Source: Mantamonas sphyraenae (lineage: Eukaryota > CRuMs > Mantamonadidae). From it: 64,000 nt of DNA. This document shows, piece by piece, positions 48,989-60,445 of this stretch. The notes below the pieces were generated by a model. It saw nothing but the letters and a program-made list of their open reading frames with translations. It did not search any database and was not told the origin of the DNA. The translations under genes and the position numbers were made by a program. The DNA is taken from the NCBI GenBank assembly GCA_026936335.1, contig JAPMXV010000022.1, positions 1 to 64,000 of the forward strand, in the 5' to 3' direction. Position 1 is the first letter of the stretch. Every line of letters starts with the position of its first letter.

Positions 48989-50949
48989 ATGACGCAACAA
49001 GAACCTACACAACAGGTGGATGGCAGCCATGAGATGGATCGCGATGCTTGGGGCATGGTATGTGCTGTCGCAGGCTGTCTGCATGCCATGTGGCGACACC
49101 ACTTTTGACAGCACTGATCACTCACCTTCCGCACCTTGTCCACGGCCCCTGTGGCTGGACTCACGCCTCACAGCTCGTGTCCATGAACCAAGAAAAGATT
49201 CCCAACATCGAGCTGTTTTACGACACCCTCATGATGGGCCGCAAACACAACTGCGACGTGCGCTTCAACGACCCGAAAGTCAGGTGTGTTGCCCGCGCTC
49301 TTTCGGCCCCTCGCCCTTCCCACGCTTGCATACACTCGCACACCAAGGCAGCTCATTGGGCAGCAGAGGAACAACACTGACATGGTAACGCTGCACGACG
49401 GCGGTGGGCATGTTCCCTCGATGCACACACCCACAGTTCGAAGCACTGCCGCATTGTTCGCACGACAACGGAAGTGGGCACCACACCGGTGTTTATCGAA
49501 GACTACAGCAGCAACGGCACCTTCCTCAACGGCACACGCATCGGCAAGGGCGAACGCAGGCTGCTGCGGCACGGCGACCAGATCTCACTCGTGCACGCGC
49601 GGCCCGCAATGAAAAGCGAGACGGTGTTCATCGGGTTTGTTTTCCACGAGGCCGAATACGACGGCAACGCGCAGGGCAGCGTCTACATCGAACCCATCAC
49701 GAAGGAGTACGAAGTAGGCAAGGTGTTGGGCACAGGGAACTTTGCAGAGGTGCGCGTAGCCGTGCACAAGCAGACGGGGAAGCACGTTGCCATCAAGATC
49801 ATCGACAAAAGCAAGTTTGCCATGAAGCCCAAGGTGATGGCCAACATCATGGCCGAGGTGGAAATCCTCAAGAACCTGGACCATGAGGGCGTCATTTCGT
49901 ACATCGACTTTTACGACGAGGACAAGTACATGCTCTATCTCGTCATTGAGTATGTCGGCGGCGGCGATCTGTTTTCCCGCCTCGAGCGCAAGCAGCGCTA
50001 CACCGAGAAGGAGGCACGCGAGCTGTTTCTCAACCTGCTCGAAGCCTTGTTCTATCTTCACAGCAACGGCGTAGCCCACCGTGATCTGAAGCCCGAAAAC
50101 ATCCTGATGGTGTCTGAGCACGACGACACGCGCATCAAACTGACCGACTTTGGCCTTGCCAAGGTGTTGGGTTCAGACACAGTCATGACCACAGTGTGTG
50201 GCACGCCGCAGTATGTGGCCCCAGAAGTGTTGCGCAACATGAGCGCAAGCAAACACCACAGCTACGGCGTCAAGTGCGACCTGTGGAGCTGCGGCGTCAT
50301 TTTGTACGTGCTTCTGTCGGGCATCCCTCCCTTTTATGACGGTAGCGGGCGTAAAATGCTCGACTGCATCAAGCGCGGCGACTACGACTTTCCTCGCGAC
50401 TACTTTGGCGACGTGAGCGACGACGCAAAGGACATCATCTCCTGCCTGCTCACAGTCGACCCACGCAAGCGCATCTCCATCGAGGAAGCGTACAGCCACC
50501 CGTGGCTGCAGACCGTGGCCAAGCCATCGGTCAAGAGTGCCATGAGCCTGGCCATGAGCCATCTGGACATGCAATTCCCCGAAGAAGAGGAGGAGGAGCA
50601 CGCGCACAGTGACGAGGAAGAGGACGACGCAGAGGTGGTCCAACACGACGCCGACGAGGAAGTGCGCGAGCCTCTGGTCGCGCGCACTCTAAAAAAGCTC
50701 ATTGGCCGTTTCAAGAAGGGCTCCAACGAGTCTGCAGCCTCGTCAGACAACGGCACGAGCAGTGGCGAGGGCCGTCGTCATCGCGGTGAGGATGCTGAGG
50801 ATGAGGAGGACGAGGAGGACGAGGGTGATGAACCTCAGCCGTCGCAGGAGCAGCCGCAGGATAGTACCCCGGATCGTAAGCGCAAGCAGCCATCGTTTAT
50901 GGATTTGGAGGAGCACGAACACGAGGATGCCAAGCGTGCTCGCCGGTAA
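48989..50949 (+). CDS. CHEK2: CHK2/Rad53-like FHA-domain checkpoint kinase
   Basis: Exons 48989-49057, 49174-49283 and 49437-50949 give 563 residues, all in phase. The N-terminus MTQQEPTQQVDG contains two TQ sites (possible ATM/ATR targets). A FHA domain follows (WGML, MMGRKHNCDVRF, SSKHCRIVR, EDYSSNGTFLNG). The kinase domain has GTGNFAEV, AIKII (catalytic Lys), HRDLKPENIL, DFG in LTDFGLAKVLG, activation loop TVCGTPQYVAPEVL and CGVILYVLLSGIPPF. An acidic, low-complexity tail ends with a basic motif (KRKQPSF...KRARR), probably nuclear localising. Family role: DNA-damage checkpoint signalling. It is divergent from the CFAP161 fusion, 182 bp apart. Confidence 0.93.
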
Positions 50950-51115
50950 CCACACTCTGTGGGAATTTCATCTTTGGCGAATCGTTTCGCGTTTGGTGGG
51001 TTGGAGGGGGGCAATGAAGAAATTTCTCCGACCACCACATTTACATACTGCCGTTTGTGTTCCATGCTGTGCTTGCACGAGCGACTGTACAATAGTGCAG
51101 AGAGCCCTGCGGGGA

Positions 51116-53720
51116 TCACCACCACGAGCTCTCGGTCTCCTCCTTTGCTTTGCGCTCGGCCTCGAGACGGGCCTGTTCTTCGCGTTGCTTGCGAGCAGCC
51201 TCTTTCTGGCGGGCAGCCTCTTCGTTCATGCGCTCGACAAGCTGCTTGGCAACCTCGAGCTTGTGGTTGCCGTAAACCTCCCAGACGAGGGATCGCCAGC
51301 GATCGACGGCAGAAACGTGTTTCCAGACGCGTTGGATGACAGTAGCCGCGTAGTTGCGTCGTTCTTCCAAGCGTGTCTCGTCCTGGAAGAGAGCCTCGCG
51401 TTCGGCACGTTCGCGTTCACGGCGCGCCTCCTCGCGCATGCGTCGCACCATGTGTGTGAAGCGGGAGCGCATCTGCCAGAGACGGAAGCTTCGCTGGACG
51501 GCACAGGCGGCTTGGACGAGCATGGCGTGGTCGCGTTCGCGCTTCTCGAGGTTGCCTCGCTCGCCCCAGTAGGCGCAGTGGTTGGGTACGGCAGGGATGC
51601 AGGTGGTGTGTGACAAAAAGCCACACTCGGGACACAGCTCCGAGTCAGCTCGCATGGAGCTGAACACGCCGTCGCACAGGTCGCAAAAGGCGCCGTCGAG
51701 ATCGCCGTCGACGAGTTCGAATGTATGCACGCTCGATTCGCCCACGACATGCTTCTTGAGACACAGCACAATAGTGGCGTTGCTGAGCAAGCCCAGGTTG
51801 TTCATGAAGGAAAACATGTCCAACCACTTGCCCTCGAGCGTGGCGAGATCCTCGACGGTGATCTTGCTTACCGTCTGCCGCGAACCCTGGCTGTTGAGTT
51901 CGTTGACCAAGTACATGCCACAGAACTTGCTTAACCTACGCATGCGCACCTCCTCGTCCAGTGTGAGATCCCAGGCGGCGTCGGGCACGTCTGGGTACTC
52001 CTTCTGCACCACCTGACCCACGTTGAACATGTCCATAAAGGTACCAAACACATGCATGACGCGCGTGTCGCTGGGTTGTTTGGACAGGTCCAGATGGCGC
52101 ACCTCGTTGAGCCCCGGAAGGACCATGGCGATACGGAGGACAATTTTGCTCCCCACGCCAGCCTGGCCAACGATCGCGGACGCCGTCAGTGACACGCGTT
52201 TGCTCATGCGGCTCTTGAGATGTTCCTTGGAAACGCTTGAGGATGTGCCCTTGTTGGTGTACTCGATGGGGGTGGCGTCGTCAAACAGCTGCGAGGCATC
52301 GACGTCAATCACCGCCTGCTTCTTCATGTCGAACTGGAACACGCGTGCCAACACATCGATTGCATGCTGGATGAATGCATTGCCGCATTGCTGGTGGATG
52401 CGCGCAAGGTGCTCCGCAGACACTGCCGGGTCGTCCGTGAGGGTTTTCGCACGGTGCAGGGCACTCGCGCGCCGGTTGCGGTTGACAAGATACGCACGGA
52501 GGAGCAGAAGTGGCACGTTGGCATCCTTTGGATCGTTCCACAGCGCGTTGATCAGCTCAAAGCCCGCGGGACTCTTGATTTTCGACGCAGCAGCCGGGAA
52601 CTTTGCGAGATTGAACAACGTGCGACCCACATACAGGCGTCCATAGCCGTCGCACAAGTACTCACCCTGGGCAATGATGTTCTTCACCAGACCCTTGCGC
52701 AGCACGAGGTTGAACACAGTCTGGTTGTCGGTGCATGTCAGGTTGCACAACGTTCCCATCAAGTACAGTCGCTTGTCGTCGTGGATGGTCTTGAGATCCA
52801 AGCACATCTTTTCCACCAGATCTGCGTGTGCATCAACGAGCTCCAGGCGCAATTCCTCTGCAGGTGGATGGGTGTGTGAGCCAGGGGAACGGAGGGGAGA
52901 GGGGGGGGGGAGGTTGTGATTGGCTACCTTTCTGCATGCACAGCATGAGACCCTTGAGAGTGATGACCTGAAGTTCTGCAGACTGGGCAGTTGTGCGTTC
53001 AAACATGGTGTAGTAGGCTGTGAGCATGCGAAAGACGTCGTTGCGTTCGGATTCTGCTTCGCGGCCCCGGTCTGCAGTGTGCGTAGGGAGGAGGCCGCGG
53101 CGAATAGAGGTCGCAAGGAGAAGGAACAGGCAGGAATAGGGTGGTACGACCGCGTGAGCAGAGGTGAAGATGGGAGGGTTGGAAGTTGGGAAGGGGGGAG
53201 ACGCCGCAGCAGGGAAATGAAAGGTTCGGGAGGCGGGTGAGCAGCGTAGGAGGGACAGAGGAGCAAAGCAGGCTGGGAAGGATACATGCGGGTACGCTTG
53301 CGCTGGGATGTGTGTTTACACGAGCAACGAACCTTTGAAGGAGCGCATGAGGGTGTACACTGCGAAGCAGAGGGCGCAGTAGCGTGCGTCCTTGACTTTG
53401 TTGCTGCTGCACGCTGAGCAGAAAAGCCAGCCACAGTGGCGACAGTGGTGGCGTCTGCGTTTCAGGGTGAAGGGTTTGCCACACAAGGAGCAGGAGGAGG
53501 AGGAGTCGTCGCCTTGCCACTCGCTCTCTGGAATTAACACGCGGAAGAGCGGGTCTTTGCGCTTGCCCGGGAGGTTGGGCAAGTCATAGTGCATGTGGCG
53601 TTCACCTGGAATGTCGTTCTTGTCCAGGGCGTATACCAGGGCATCCTCCAGGGTGTCGTATGGCTTGCGTTTGCCTGATTTTGGTTTGGCTTTTGCCTTG
53701 CCCTTGCCGGTCGTCGACAT
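51116..53720 (-). CDS. FYVE-armadillo-C1-like-IQ protein
   Basis: Exons 53720-53333, 53071-52928 and 52857-51116 join in phase to about 757 residues. A Lys-rich start is followed by a FYVE zinc finger with the phosphoinositide motif RRRHHCRHCG and paired cysteines (CSLC, CRHC, CSAC, CALC). It probably binds PI3P on endosomes. The middle is helical, ARM-like (CLDLKTIHDDKRLYLMGTLC). Further on is a Cys/His cluster like a degenerate C1/PHD finger (FCDLCDGVF...CPECGFLSHTTC). Two IQ-like helices (ACAVQRSFRLWQMRSRF, AATVIQRVWKHV) and an Arg/Glu-rich coil end the protein. Calmodulin control of an endosomal adaptor is an inference; I know no named family with this order. Confidence 0.82.
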
Positions 53721-53881
53721 CGGTTTGGTGGATGTCGGGCGTGCAATCAGAGAGGAGAAATGTGCAATATGGGGGGCGTGGGGGAAAGGGTGGATTTGGA
53801 ACAGAGTGCGAGGAGTGGAGCTCGGCCTGCAACTCCAGCCGGCAACTCCAGCCGAAACCCTTTGTTTGTTCAGCTTGGATT

Positions 53882-55519
53882 TCAATCCACGATCTTTCCG
53901 CCAGTGGTCAACACAAGGAACATGACATACATGAGCGACACAATGATCCATCCCAGGTTCTTGTGCAGATGCTCCGCCTGCACCTGCTGACACTGCTCCA
54001 CAAGCGGCATGCTTCGGTTGGCCCGCTCGTAGTCTGTCCACATCTCCAATGGTGACCCAGGCTCCAGTTTCCCATACCGGGCTTCGTATTGCCTCACTTT
54101 TGCCTCGTACGCGCGCATGGACTTGAACGTGATCCGTTCCACAACCACATTCGTTCCCACCTTGATGACCAGCAAGACCGCAAACTGCAGCACAAGCAGC
54201 CAGATCTCCCTCTCCTGCACCAAGTGACAGGAGAACAGACACACCCCAGGCAGATAAAAGTTGGACAGCAACATCACCGGAACAAGAACATCGGCCAAGT
54301 GTTCGCTCAGCATGTCCTGTGTGGCATACAGCCAGTACTTGCGAAGGAACAGACACTCCCTGTGGAGGGTATACTCGTCTCTGGCCTGTTCGGTTTCCAG
54401 CTCTGTCAGCCACTTGTCGGCTGAGCTGCCGAAGCAGCGTGTCCACAGGGCGTTCCACCAGCGCTCTCCTGTGCCTGTGTCCCGAATCACCAGTCGAATG
54501 GTCAGGGCCACCATCATGAGAATGGACACCACGTCGAACGACGCCACGCTCAGGAACAGGAACGAGCCGAAAAGATCGTCGGCAGCCTGGTACGGGAACA
54601 GCAGATTCACAGACCGCCACTGGTCCATGGCCACATTCGACAACTTCCACATGATGAGAATCAGAAGCAGCATGATGCACAAGTACGCTACGTAGACGCC
54701 GAGAACGGCCGTATCCGGAACGCTCTTTGCGATTTCCGTGATGCTCAACGGCACCACACTTGCGCCTGTAATTGCACCCACAGCCACTAAAGCATACCCG
54801 CGACCGTACCGCACGCGTTTCTTGCCCCTGTTCTCGTAGAAGCCCACTGCGGGCCAAATGAGCACCAGAACCAGCGTAATCGCCGCCCCTGTGCCCACAT
54901 CCACCCACCCCAGCGCTGGAAACACGCTCGTGAACGACTCCATGAACAAACTCACAAATGCGGCAATGGCATACAGTTTGCTGTGCACGTATCGGCGCTG
55001 GTTGGGCGGTCGCTCGTCGTACAGCTTCTGCTGCACGTCGTCCTGGCCCTTGGACACCACATAGGTGCCATAGTCTTCTGGCGTCAGAAACGGCTTGATA
55101 GGGAGGCCCACTTTCATCCGAAACCACAGTTCGAAAATGCCCTGGATGAGTACTGCGCCCGCCATCCAGTTTGCAGCTGCCGCACCCGCCCTCTGTGTCG
55201 GCGACAGCTTCAGCGCGGTCCGCCCGTCCACTTCCACGCGCTCCAGGTCTGTGGAAAGGGCAATCAATGGATACCACGCTTTCATCACCATGGACAACAA
55301 CACAATGGGAACCAGTTTCTGCCCTGGGAAAACGCCCGGATATGTGAGCGCGAGCCCTGTGCCCAGCACCATCCCCTCCAGAAGTTGATTGACCACGAGA
55401 TCCAGTGAAATCACCGACTTGAACCAGGTGATCGAGACCACCCCCCAGGCGATGCTCACAATGAAGACAAGGGCCTGCGCAAGGAACGTGCTTTGTCGCA
55501 AACGCTCCCTCCACTCCAT
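53882..55519 (-). CDS. Multipass membrane protein of unknown family
   Basis: About 545 residues from the ATG at 55519 (MEWRERLRQSTFLAQALVF). In-frame sequence upstream lacks an ATG. I count ten or more hydrophobic helices, for example ALVFIVSIAWGVVSITW, YLCIMLLLILIMWKL, FLFLSVASFDVVSILMMVAL, LLVLQFAVLLVIKVGTNVVV, and a C-terminal IIVSLMYVMFLVL. Loops are charged. The overall look is like channel/scramblase superfamily proteins, but no motif is decisive, so I assign no function. It is divergent from the small ankyrin gene, 148 bp away. Confidence 0.8.
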   Translation of the reverse strand: MEWRERLRQSTFLAQALVFIVSIAWGVVSITWFKSVISLDLVVNQLLEGMVLGTGLALTYPGVFPGQKLVPIVLLSMVMKAWYPLIALSTDLERVEVDGRTALKLSPTQRAGAAAANWMAGAVLIQGIFELWFRMKVGLPIKPFLTPEDYGTYVVSKGQDDVQQKLYDERPPNQRRYVHSKLYAIAAFVSLFMESFTSVFPALGWVDVGTGAAITLVLVLIWPAVGFYENRGKKRVRYGRGYALVAVGAITGASVVPLSITEIAKSVPDTAVLGVYVAYLCIMLLLILIMWKLSNVAMDQWRSVNLLFPYQAADDLFGSFLFLSVASFDVVSILMMVALTIRLVIRDTGTGERWWNALWTRCFGSSADKWLTELETEQARDEYTLHRECLFLRKYWLYATQDMLSEHLADVLVPVMLLSNFYLPGVCLFSCHLVQEREIWLLVLQFAVLLVIKVGTNVVVERITFKSMRAYEAKVRQYEARYGKLEPGSPLEMWTDYERANRSMPLVEQCQQVQAEHLHKNLGWIIVSLMYVMFLVLTTGGKIVD

Positions 55520-55667
55520 TCCCGGCTTTGGCTTGGTCGGGCCGTCGTGCCGTCGTGTTGGGTCATGCAACAGTTCCTTCCTCACACTTCTTCCCCTTTG
55601 TCTCCATGGGCTGAAAGGAATGCCTGCGTTTCCACAGGCTCCGCTGCACACACATCAACGCAAAACA

Positions 55668-56310
55668 ATGTCCTCCTCGTCTTCCAACAACACCGAAGTG
55701 GTGGGCACTGCCGACGAGATCACTGTCTCGGAGGAGGTGCTTGACACCACTCCCGCTGAAGGTGTGTGCGCCTCGCTTTGTTCGCCGTTTCCCTCCCTGC
55801 ACCCTTTACGTTGTGCCACTGCCCCCCCACACGCCTCCTTTGCCTCCTGACCACGTCCCACACCTTTCCACACCCCACACAATCCTGCCAATAGTCACGT
55901 TCCTGGGTGCATGCCAGCGTGGCAACGCAGAGGGGGCCGCAGAGTTGCTCAGCCAGGTCGACGTAAACTACACCGACAAACTCGGCAACACGGGCCTCCA
56001 CTACGCCAGCAAGGGCCACCCGGCCGTCGTCCAGATCCTCCTCGACGCTGGTGCCGACCTCTCTATTCAAAACAGCAACGGCGACACTGCCATCCACAAC
56101 GCCTGCTTTGCCGACGCCGGCGAGTGTGCCGACTTTCTCATCCACGCCGGCGCGTCCCTGGACGTCGCAAACAACCAGGGCAAGCTGCCCAAGGACCTCG
56201 TCAAGAGTGGTCGCGTAGGCGCTCTCATCCAGGCCGCCGAGCTTGCTCAGCAGTATGGCGACGACCTGGACGACGACATGTTCGGCGGCGACGACGACGA
56301 CAGCGACTGA
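55668..56310 (+). CDS. Small acidic ankyrin-repeat protein
   Basis: Exons 55668-55761 and 55895-56310 (133-nt intron, donor GTGTGTGCG, acceptor CCAATAG) encode 169 residues. A Ser-rich start (MSSSSSNNTEVVGTADEI) is followed by about four ankyrin repeats (NTGLHYASKGHPAVVQILLD, DTAIHNACFADAGECADFL, QGKLPKDLVKSG). The very acidic C-terminus ends DDDMFGGDDDDSD. The size and acidic tail resemble small adaptor or chaperone ankyrin proteins, but no orthologue is claimed. Confidence 0.88.
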
Positions 56311-56467
56311 GAGGGAAAGGCACCCATTTTGGACACCAACAATGAATTGGATCCCAACAATGAACCTTTGTGGCATTGTCCGTCCGCACGGTTGGCCCCT
56401 TTGTGCATGCACAAGAGCGCAGGCGCCCGCGAACACACATTTTCCACCCCAACATCCACCCACAACC

Positions 56468-59400
56468 ATGTTCAAGAAGAAGGGAGGTGGAGGCGACTTT
56501 GTCAACACCATGAAAGCTGCAGGTGTGGATGACATGACCTTGATCTCCAAAGTGAGCGAGAGTGAAATCATCTCCAACCTCAAAAAGCGCTTCAACGTCG
56601 ACATCATCTACGTAGGTGGCAACCCGCGCTTCCCTTGGGCCACCCTTTTGTCCACTTTCAGTTTCGCTCACCGAATCCGGCCGTCCCATGCCCCTCAATT
56701 TCCACGCAGTGCTACATCGGCCACGTGCTCATCTCCGTCAACCCGTTCCGCTTTATCGACGGCATGTACACGGACGACACCATCCGCATGTACAACGGAC
56801 GCAACCGCATGGAAGTGCCACCCCACGTCTACGCCCTCACCGAGGATGCCTACCGCACCATGATCAGCGAGGGCGAGAACCAGTGTGTCATCATCTCCGG
56901 GTTCGTCTTTGCGGATTTTCCCTCTCCCCTCTCGCACCCTTGCGCGGAAAACCCCCCTTTTTTCCGTGTATCGCTGCTCCCTCGCCTTTGCCCTTCTCCT
57001 CCCCGTTCCCAACCACTCGCTTGCTCACACCTTGGCCCTCCATCTTGTTTGCCCACCGCTCTTCCCACAGCGAGAGTGGCGCTGGCAAGACCGAGGTACG
57101 TTGACCCCCGCTTCGCGTCATGTCCATCTTCCACTCTCTCTCTCACACACACAACCTCTCCCCCCTACCCCCCCCCCCACACCTTTCACCTCCCCCCATT
57201 CCCTCTCCCGTCTCGTGGTGCACACAGGCCGCCAAGCAGGTCATGAAGTACATCGCCAAGGTGGCCAGTAGGTTTTGCCTCGCTTAGTTTTCCCAGCCTC
57301 GTCCCACCCCACGACACTCACACCACCCCAACCCACGCGCTGCTGACCATGTACTGTGCAGGCGGCGGAAGCTCGGAGATCGACCAGGTCAAGCAGATCA
57401 TCCTGGAAACCAACCCGCTGCTGGAGGCGTTTGGCAACGCAAAGACTTTGCGCAACAACAACTCGTCCCGCTTCGGCAAGTACTTTGAGATCCAGTTCTC
57501 GTCGTCGGGCGCCCCGCGAGGTGGTACCATCACCAACTACCTGTTGGAAAAGTCCCGTGTGGTCTTTCAGATCCAGGGCGAGCGCAACTTTCACATCTTC
57601 TACCAGCTGTGCAAAGGCTGCTCGCAAGAGGAGCGCGAGGCCTTCCAACTTTACGGCCCGGACAACTACTACTACCTGGCCCAGAGTGGTTGCTACGAAG
57701 TCGCTGGCATTGACGACGTCAAGGAGTTTCAGGACACCAAGCACGCCATGGAGGTCATTGGCATTTCGGCAGAGGACCAGTACTACCTCTTCCAGATGCT
57801 CAGTTCCATCCTCTGGCTGGGCAACATCACCTTTTTCGAGGACGACGAGGGCCATGCACAGGTCCAGGACATGAGCCTCGTCGAGTTTGCGGCCTCTCTG
57901 CTCCAGGTGCCTCCCGAGATTCTCCACAAGGCCCTCATCGAGCGTATCATGCAGACAGGACGCGGAGGACGTGTGGGCACCACCTACCAGGTGCCGCTCA
58001 ACTACGACCAGGCCTGCAACGCGCGCGACGCCATGGCCAAGGCCATCTACGACCGCATCTTCAACTACCTCGTCGCAGAAATCAACAAGAGCCTGAACAA
58101 GCCCGGCGCACAGAACCACATCGGCGTGTTGGACATCTACGGCTTTGAGATCTTTGAGCGCAACGGTTTCGAGCAGTTCTGCATCAACTACGTCAACGAG
58201 AAGCTGCAGCAGATCTTCATCGAACTCACCCTCAAGATGGAGCAGGAGGAGTACGACGACGAGGGAATCCAGTGGGAGCCCATTGACTACTTCAACAACA
58301 AGGTCGTGTGCGACCTGGTGGACGTCAAGAGCCCGCCGGGCATCTTTGCCGTCATGAATGACGTGTGCGCAACTTCGCACGCCCAGAGCGACGACGGCAA
58401 GATGCTGCAGAAGCTGACGCAGATCATTGGCAACCACGCACACTTTGCTCCCAACCAGGAGGGCTTTACAGTGAAGCACTATGCTGGCCCCGTGAACTAC
58501 AGCATCGAAGGCATGACGGAGAAGAACAAGGACACCCTCTTCCGCGATGCCATCGACACAATGCAGAGCTCCAGCAATCGCTTCCTGGTCAATCTGTTCC
58601 CGGAGAAGCTGTCGCTGGACAACCGCAAGCGCCCAACGACAAGCGCCACCAAGATCCGCACCGCGTGCAACAACCTGGTCACCACGCTGATGGCCTGCAC
58701 GCCGCACTACATCCGCTGCATCAAGCCCAACGAGACCAAGAAGCCCAAGGACTGGGACGGGCAACGTGTGGCGCACCAGGTGCGCTACCTGGGTCTGCTG
58801 GAGAACGTGCGTGTGCGACGCGCAGGCTGGTGTTTCCGTCAGCCGTTTGAAAAGTTCCTGCGCCGCTACTGCGTCTGCCTGGACGGCATGCACTACTACG
58901 GCCAGCCCAACTTCAACGGCAGCGCCCAGCAGGGCTGCGAGACACTGCTGCGCGAATTGAACATCGAGCAAAGCGAGTGGCAATCGGGACGCACCAAGAT
59001 GTTCCTGCGCCACCCAGAGACGCTGTTCCAGTTGGAGGAGCTGCGTGAGCGCTTCTTCCACACCATGGCCACCAAGATCCAAAAGTGTTACCGCTCGTGG
59101 AAGTCGCGCAAGTACTTCCTGGACCTGCGTGCCAAGAGCATGGACATCCTGTACAACAAGAAGGAGCGCACGCGCATGAGCATGATCCGTCCGTTTGCAG
59201 GCGACTACCTGGACATGCGTTCCAACTACCTCATGCAGGAGGCCATCGGAGGCGACAAGGCCATGGACGAGGGCGTGCTCTTTTCCGACGAGGGGTTCAC
59301 TGTCGTCCACAAGACGCTGCGCGGCCAGCTCAAGCAACCGCGCAAGTACATCATCACGGGACAGGCCCTGTATGTCATCATGCTCACCAAGGTCAAGGGC

Positions 59401-60351
59401 GTGGTGACAGAGACGTTGGAGCGACGCATCAAGCTCACGGCCATCAAGAACATCCTGCTGTCCCCGTACCAGGACGGTTGGATGATGCTGCAGGTGCCTT
59501 CGGACTATGACGTGGTGCTGGAGTCGGACAAAAAGACGGAAATCCTGACCACGATCTTTGACGTGCTTGGCGAGGGTGCCATCTCGCTGGACTTTGTGGA
59601 GAGCATGACGTACACGCGCAAGAAGAAGGGCAAGACAGGCACGCTGACGTTTGTGCGGGACGACGAGGGAGGCGACGACGTCGGTGTGTTCAAGAAGGGC
59701 ACCATCTCGGTCGCCACCGGCCTTCCCATGGATTCGCGTCCCAAGCAGCGCAGCAACCAAAGCGTCGGCAAGGCCGCCAACGCCTTTGGCGGTGGACGCA
59801 ACATGGGTGCCTTTGGCAAGCAGAAGACCATGATGGCCAGCAACAACTACAACGAGAGCCAGGATCAGGGCTGGGGCGGAGGAAGCAGCAGCGGAGGAGG
59901 TGGTGGCGGAGGTGGTGGTGGCTTTGGCAAACCCGGTGGATTTGGAGGAGGAGGTGGAGGTGGAGGTGGTGGTGGTGGTGGCTTTGGCAAACCCGGTGGA
60001 TTTGGAGGTGGAGGAGGTGGCGGAGGAGGTGGTGGCTTTGGCAAACCTGGTGGATTTGGAGGAGGAGGAGGTGGTGGTGGCGGATTCGGAGGTGGCAACA
60101 GTGGCGGCGGAGGTGGCTTCGGAGGTGGCGGAGTGGGAGGCGGACGTGCACCACCGCCTATTCCGCCGCGTGCGTCGTCTGCGCCGCAGGTGGAGGCGCT
60201 GTATGCGTACCAGGCTGGCAACAACGAAGAGATTTCGTTCAACGTGGGCGACAAGTTTGAGCTGGTCAAGAAGGACGACAGCGGCTGGTGGGAAGGCAAG
60301 ATCAACGGCCAAACAGGCTACTTCCCAGGCAACTACGTCAAGGAGCTGTGA
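56468..60351 (+). CDS. Long-tailed class I myosin (motor-IQ-TH1-Gly-rich TH2-SH3)
   Basis: Exons 56468-56611, 56710-56900, 57071-57095, 57228-57267 and 57362-60351 encode 1129 residues. The motor domain includes P-loop GESGAGKTE (made by the 25-nt third exon), [10 protein letters not shown] (switch I), [20 protein letters not shown] (switch II and relay) and [14 protein letters not shown]. One IQ motif is seen ([17 protein letters not shown]). The TH1 lipid-binding domain starts near [13 protein letters not shown]. The TH2 is a Gly-run region with repeated [10 protein letters not shown] units. An SH3 domain ends the protein ([35 protein letters not shown]). Role: actin-based membrane tension, endocytosis and macropinocytosis. 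Confidence 0.96.
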
Positions 60352-60445
60352 TTGGATGTGGAAGAATGCATTCATCGATTTCAAGCAGACCCGATCACTC
60401 TGTTCCCATTCTTGCTTCTTCCTCTTCTTCTCCTCCACTCGCCGC

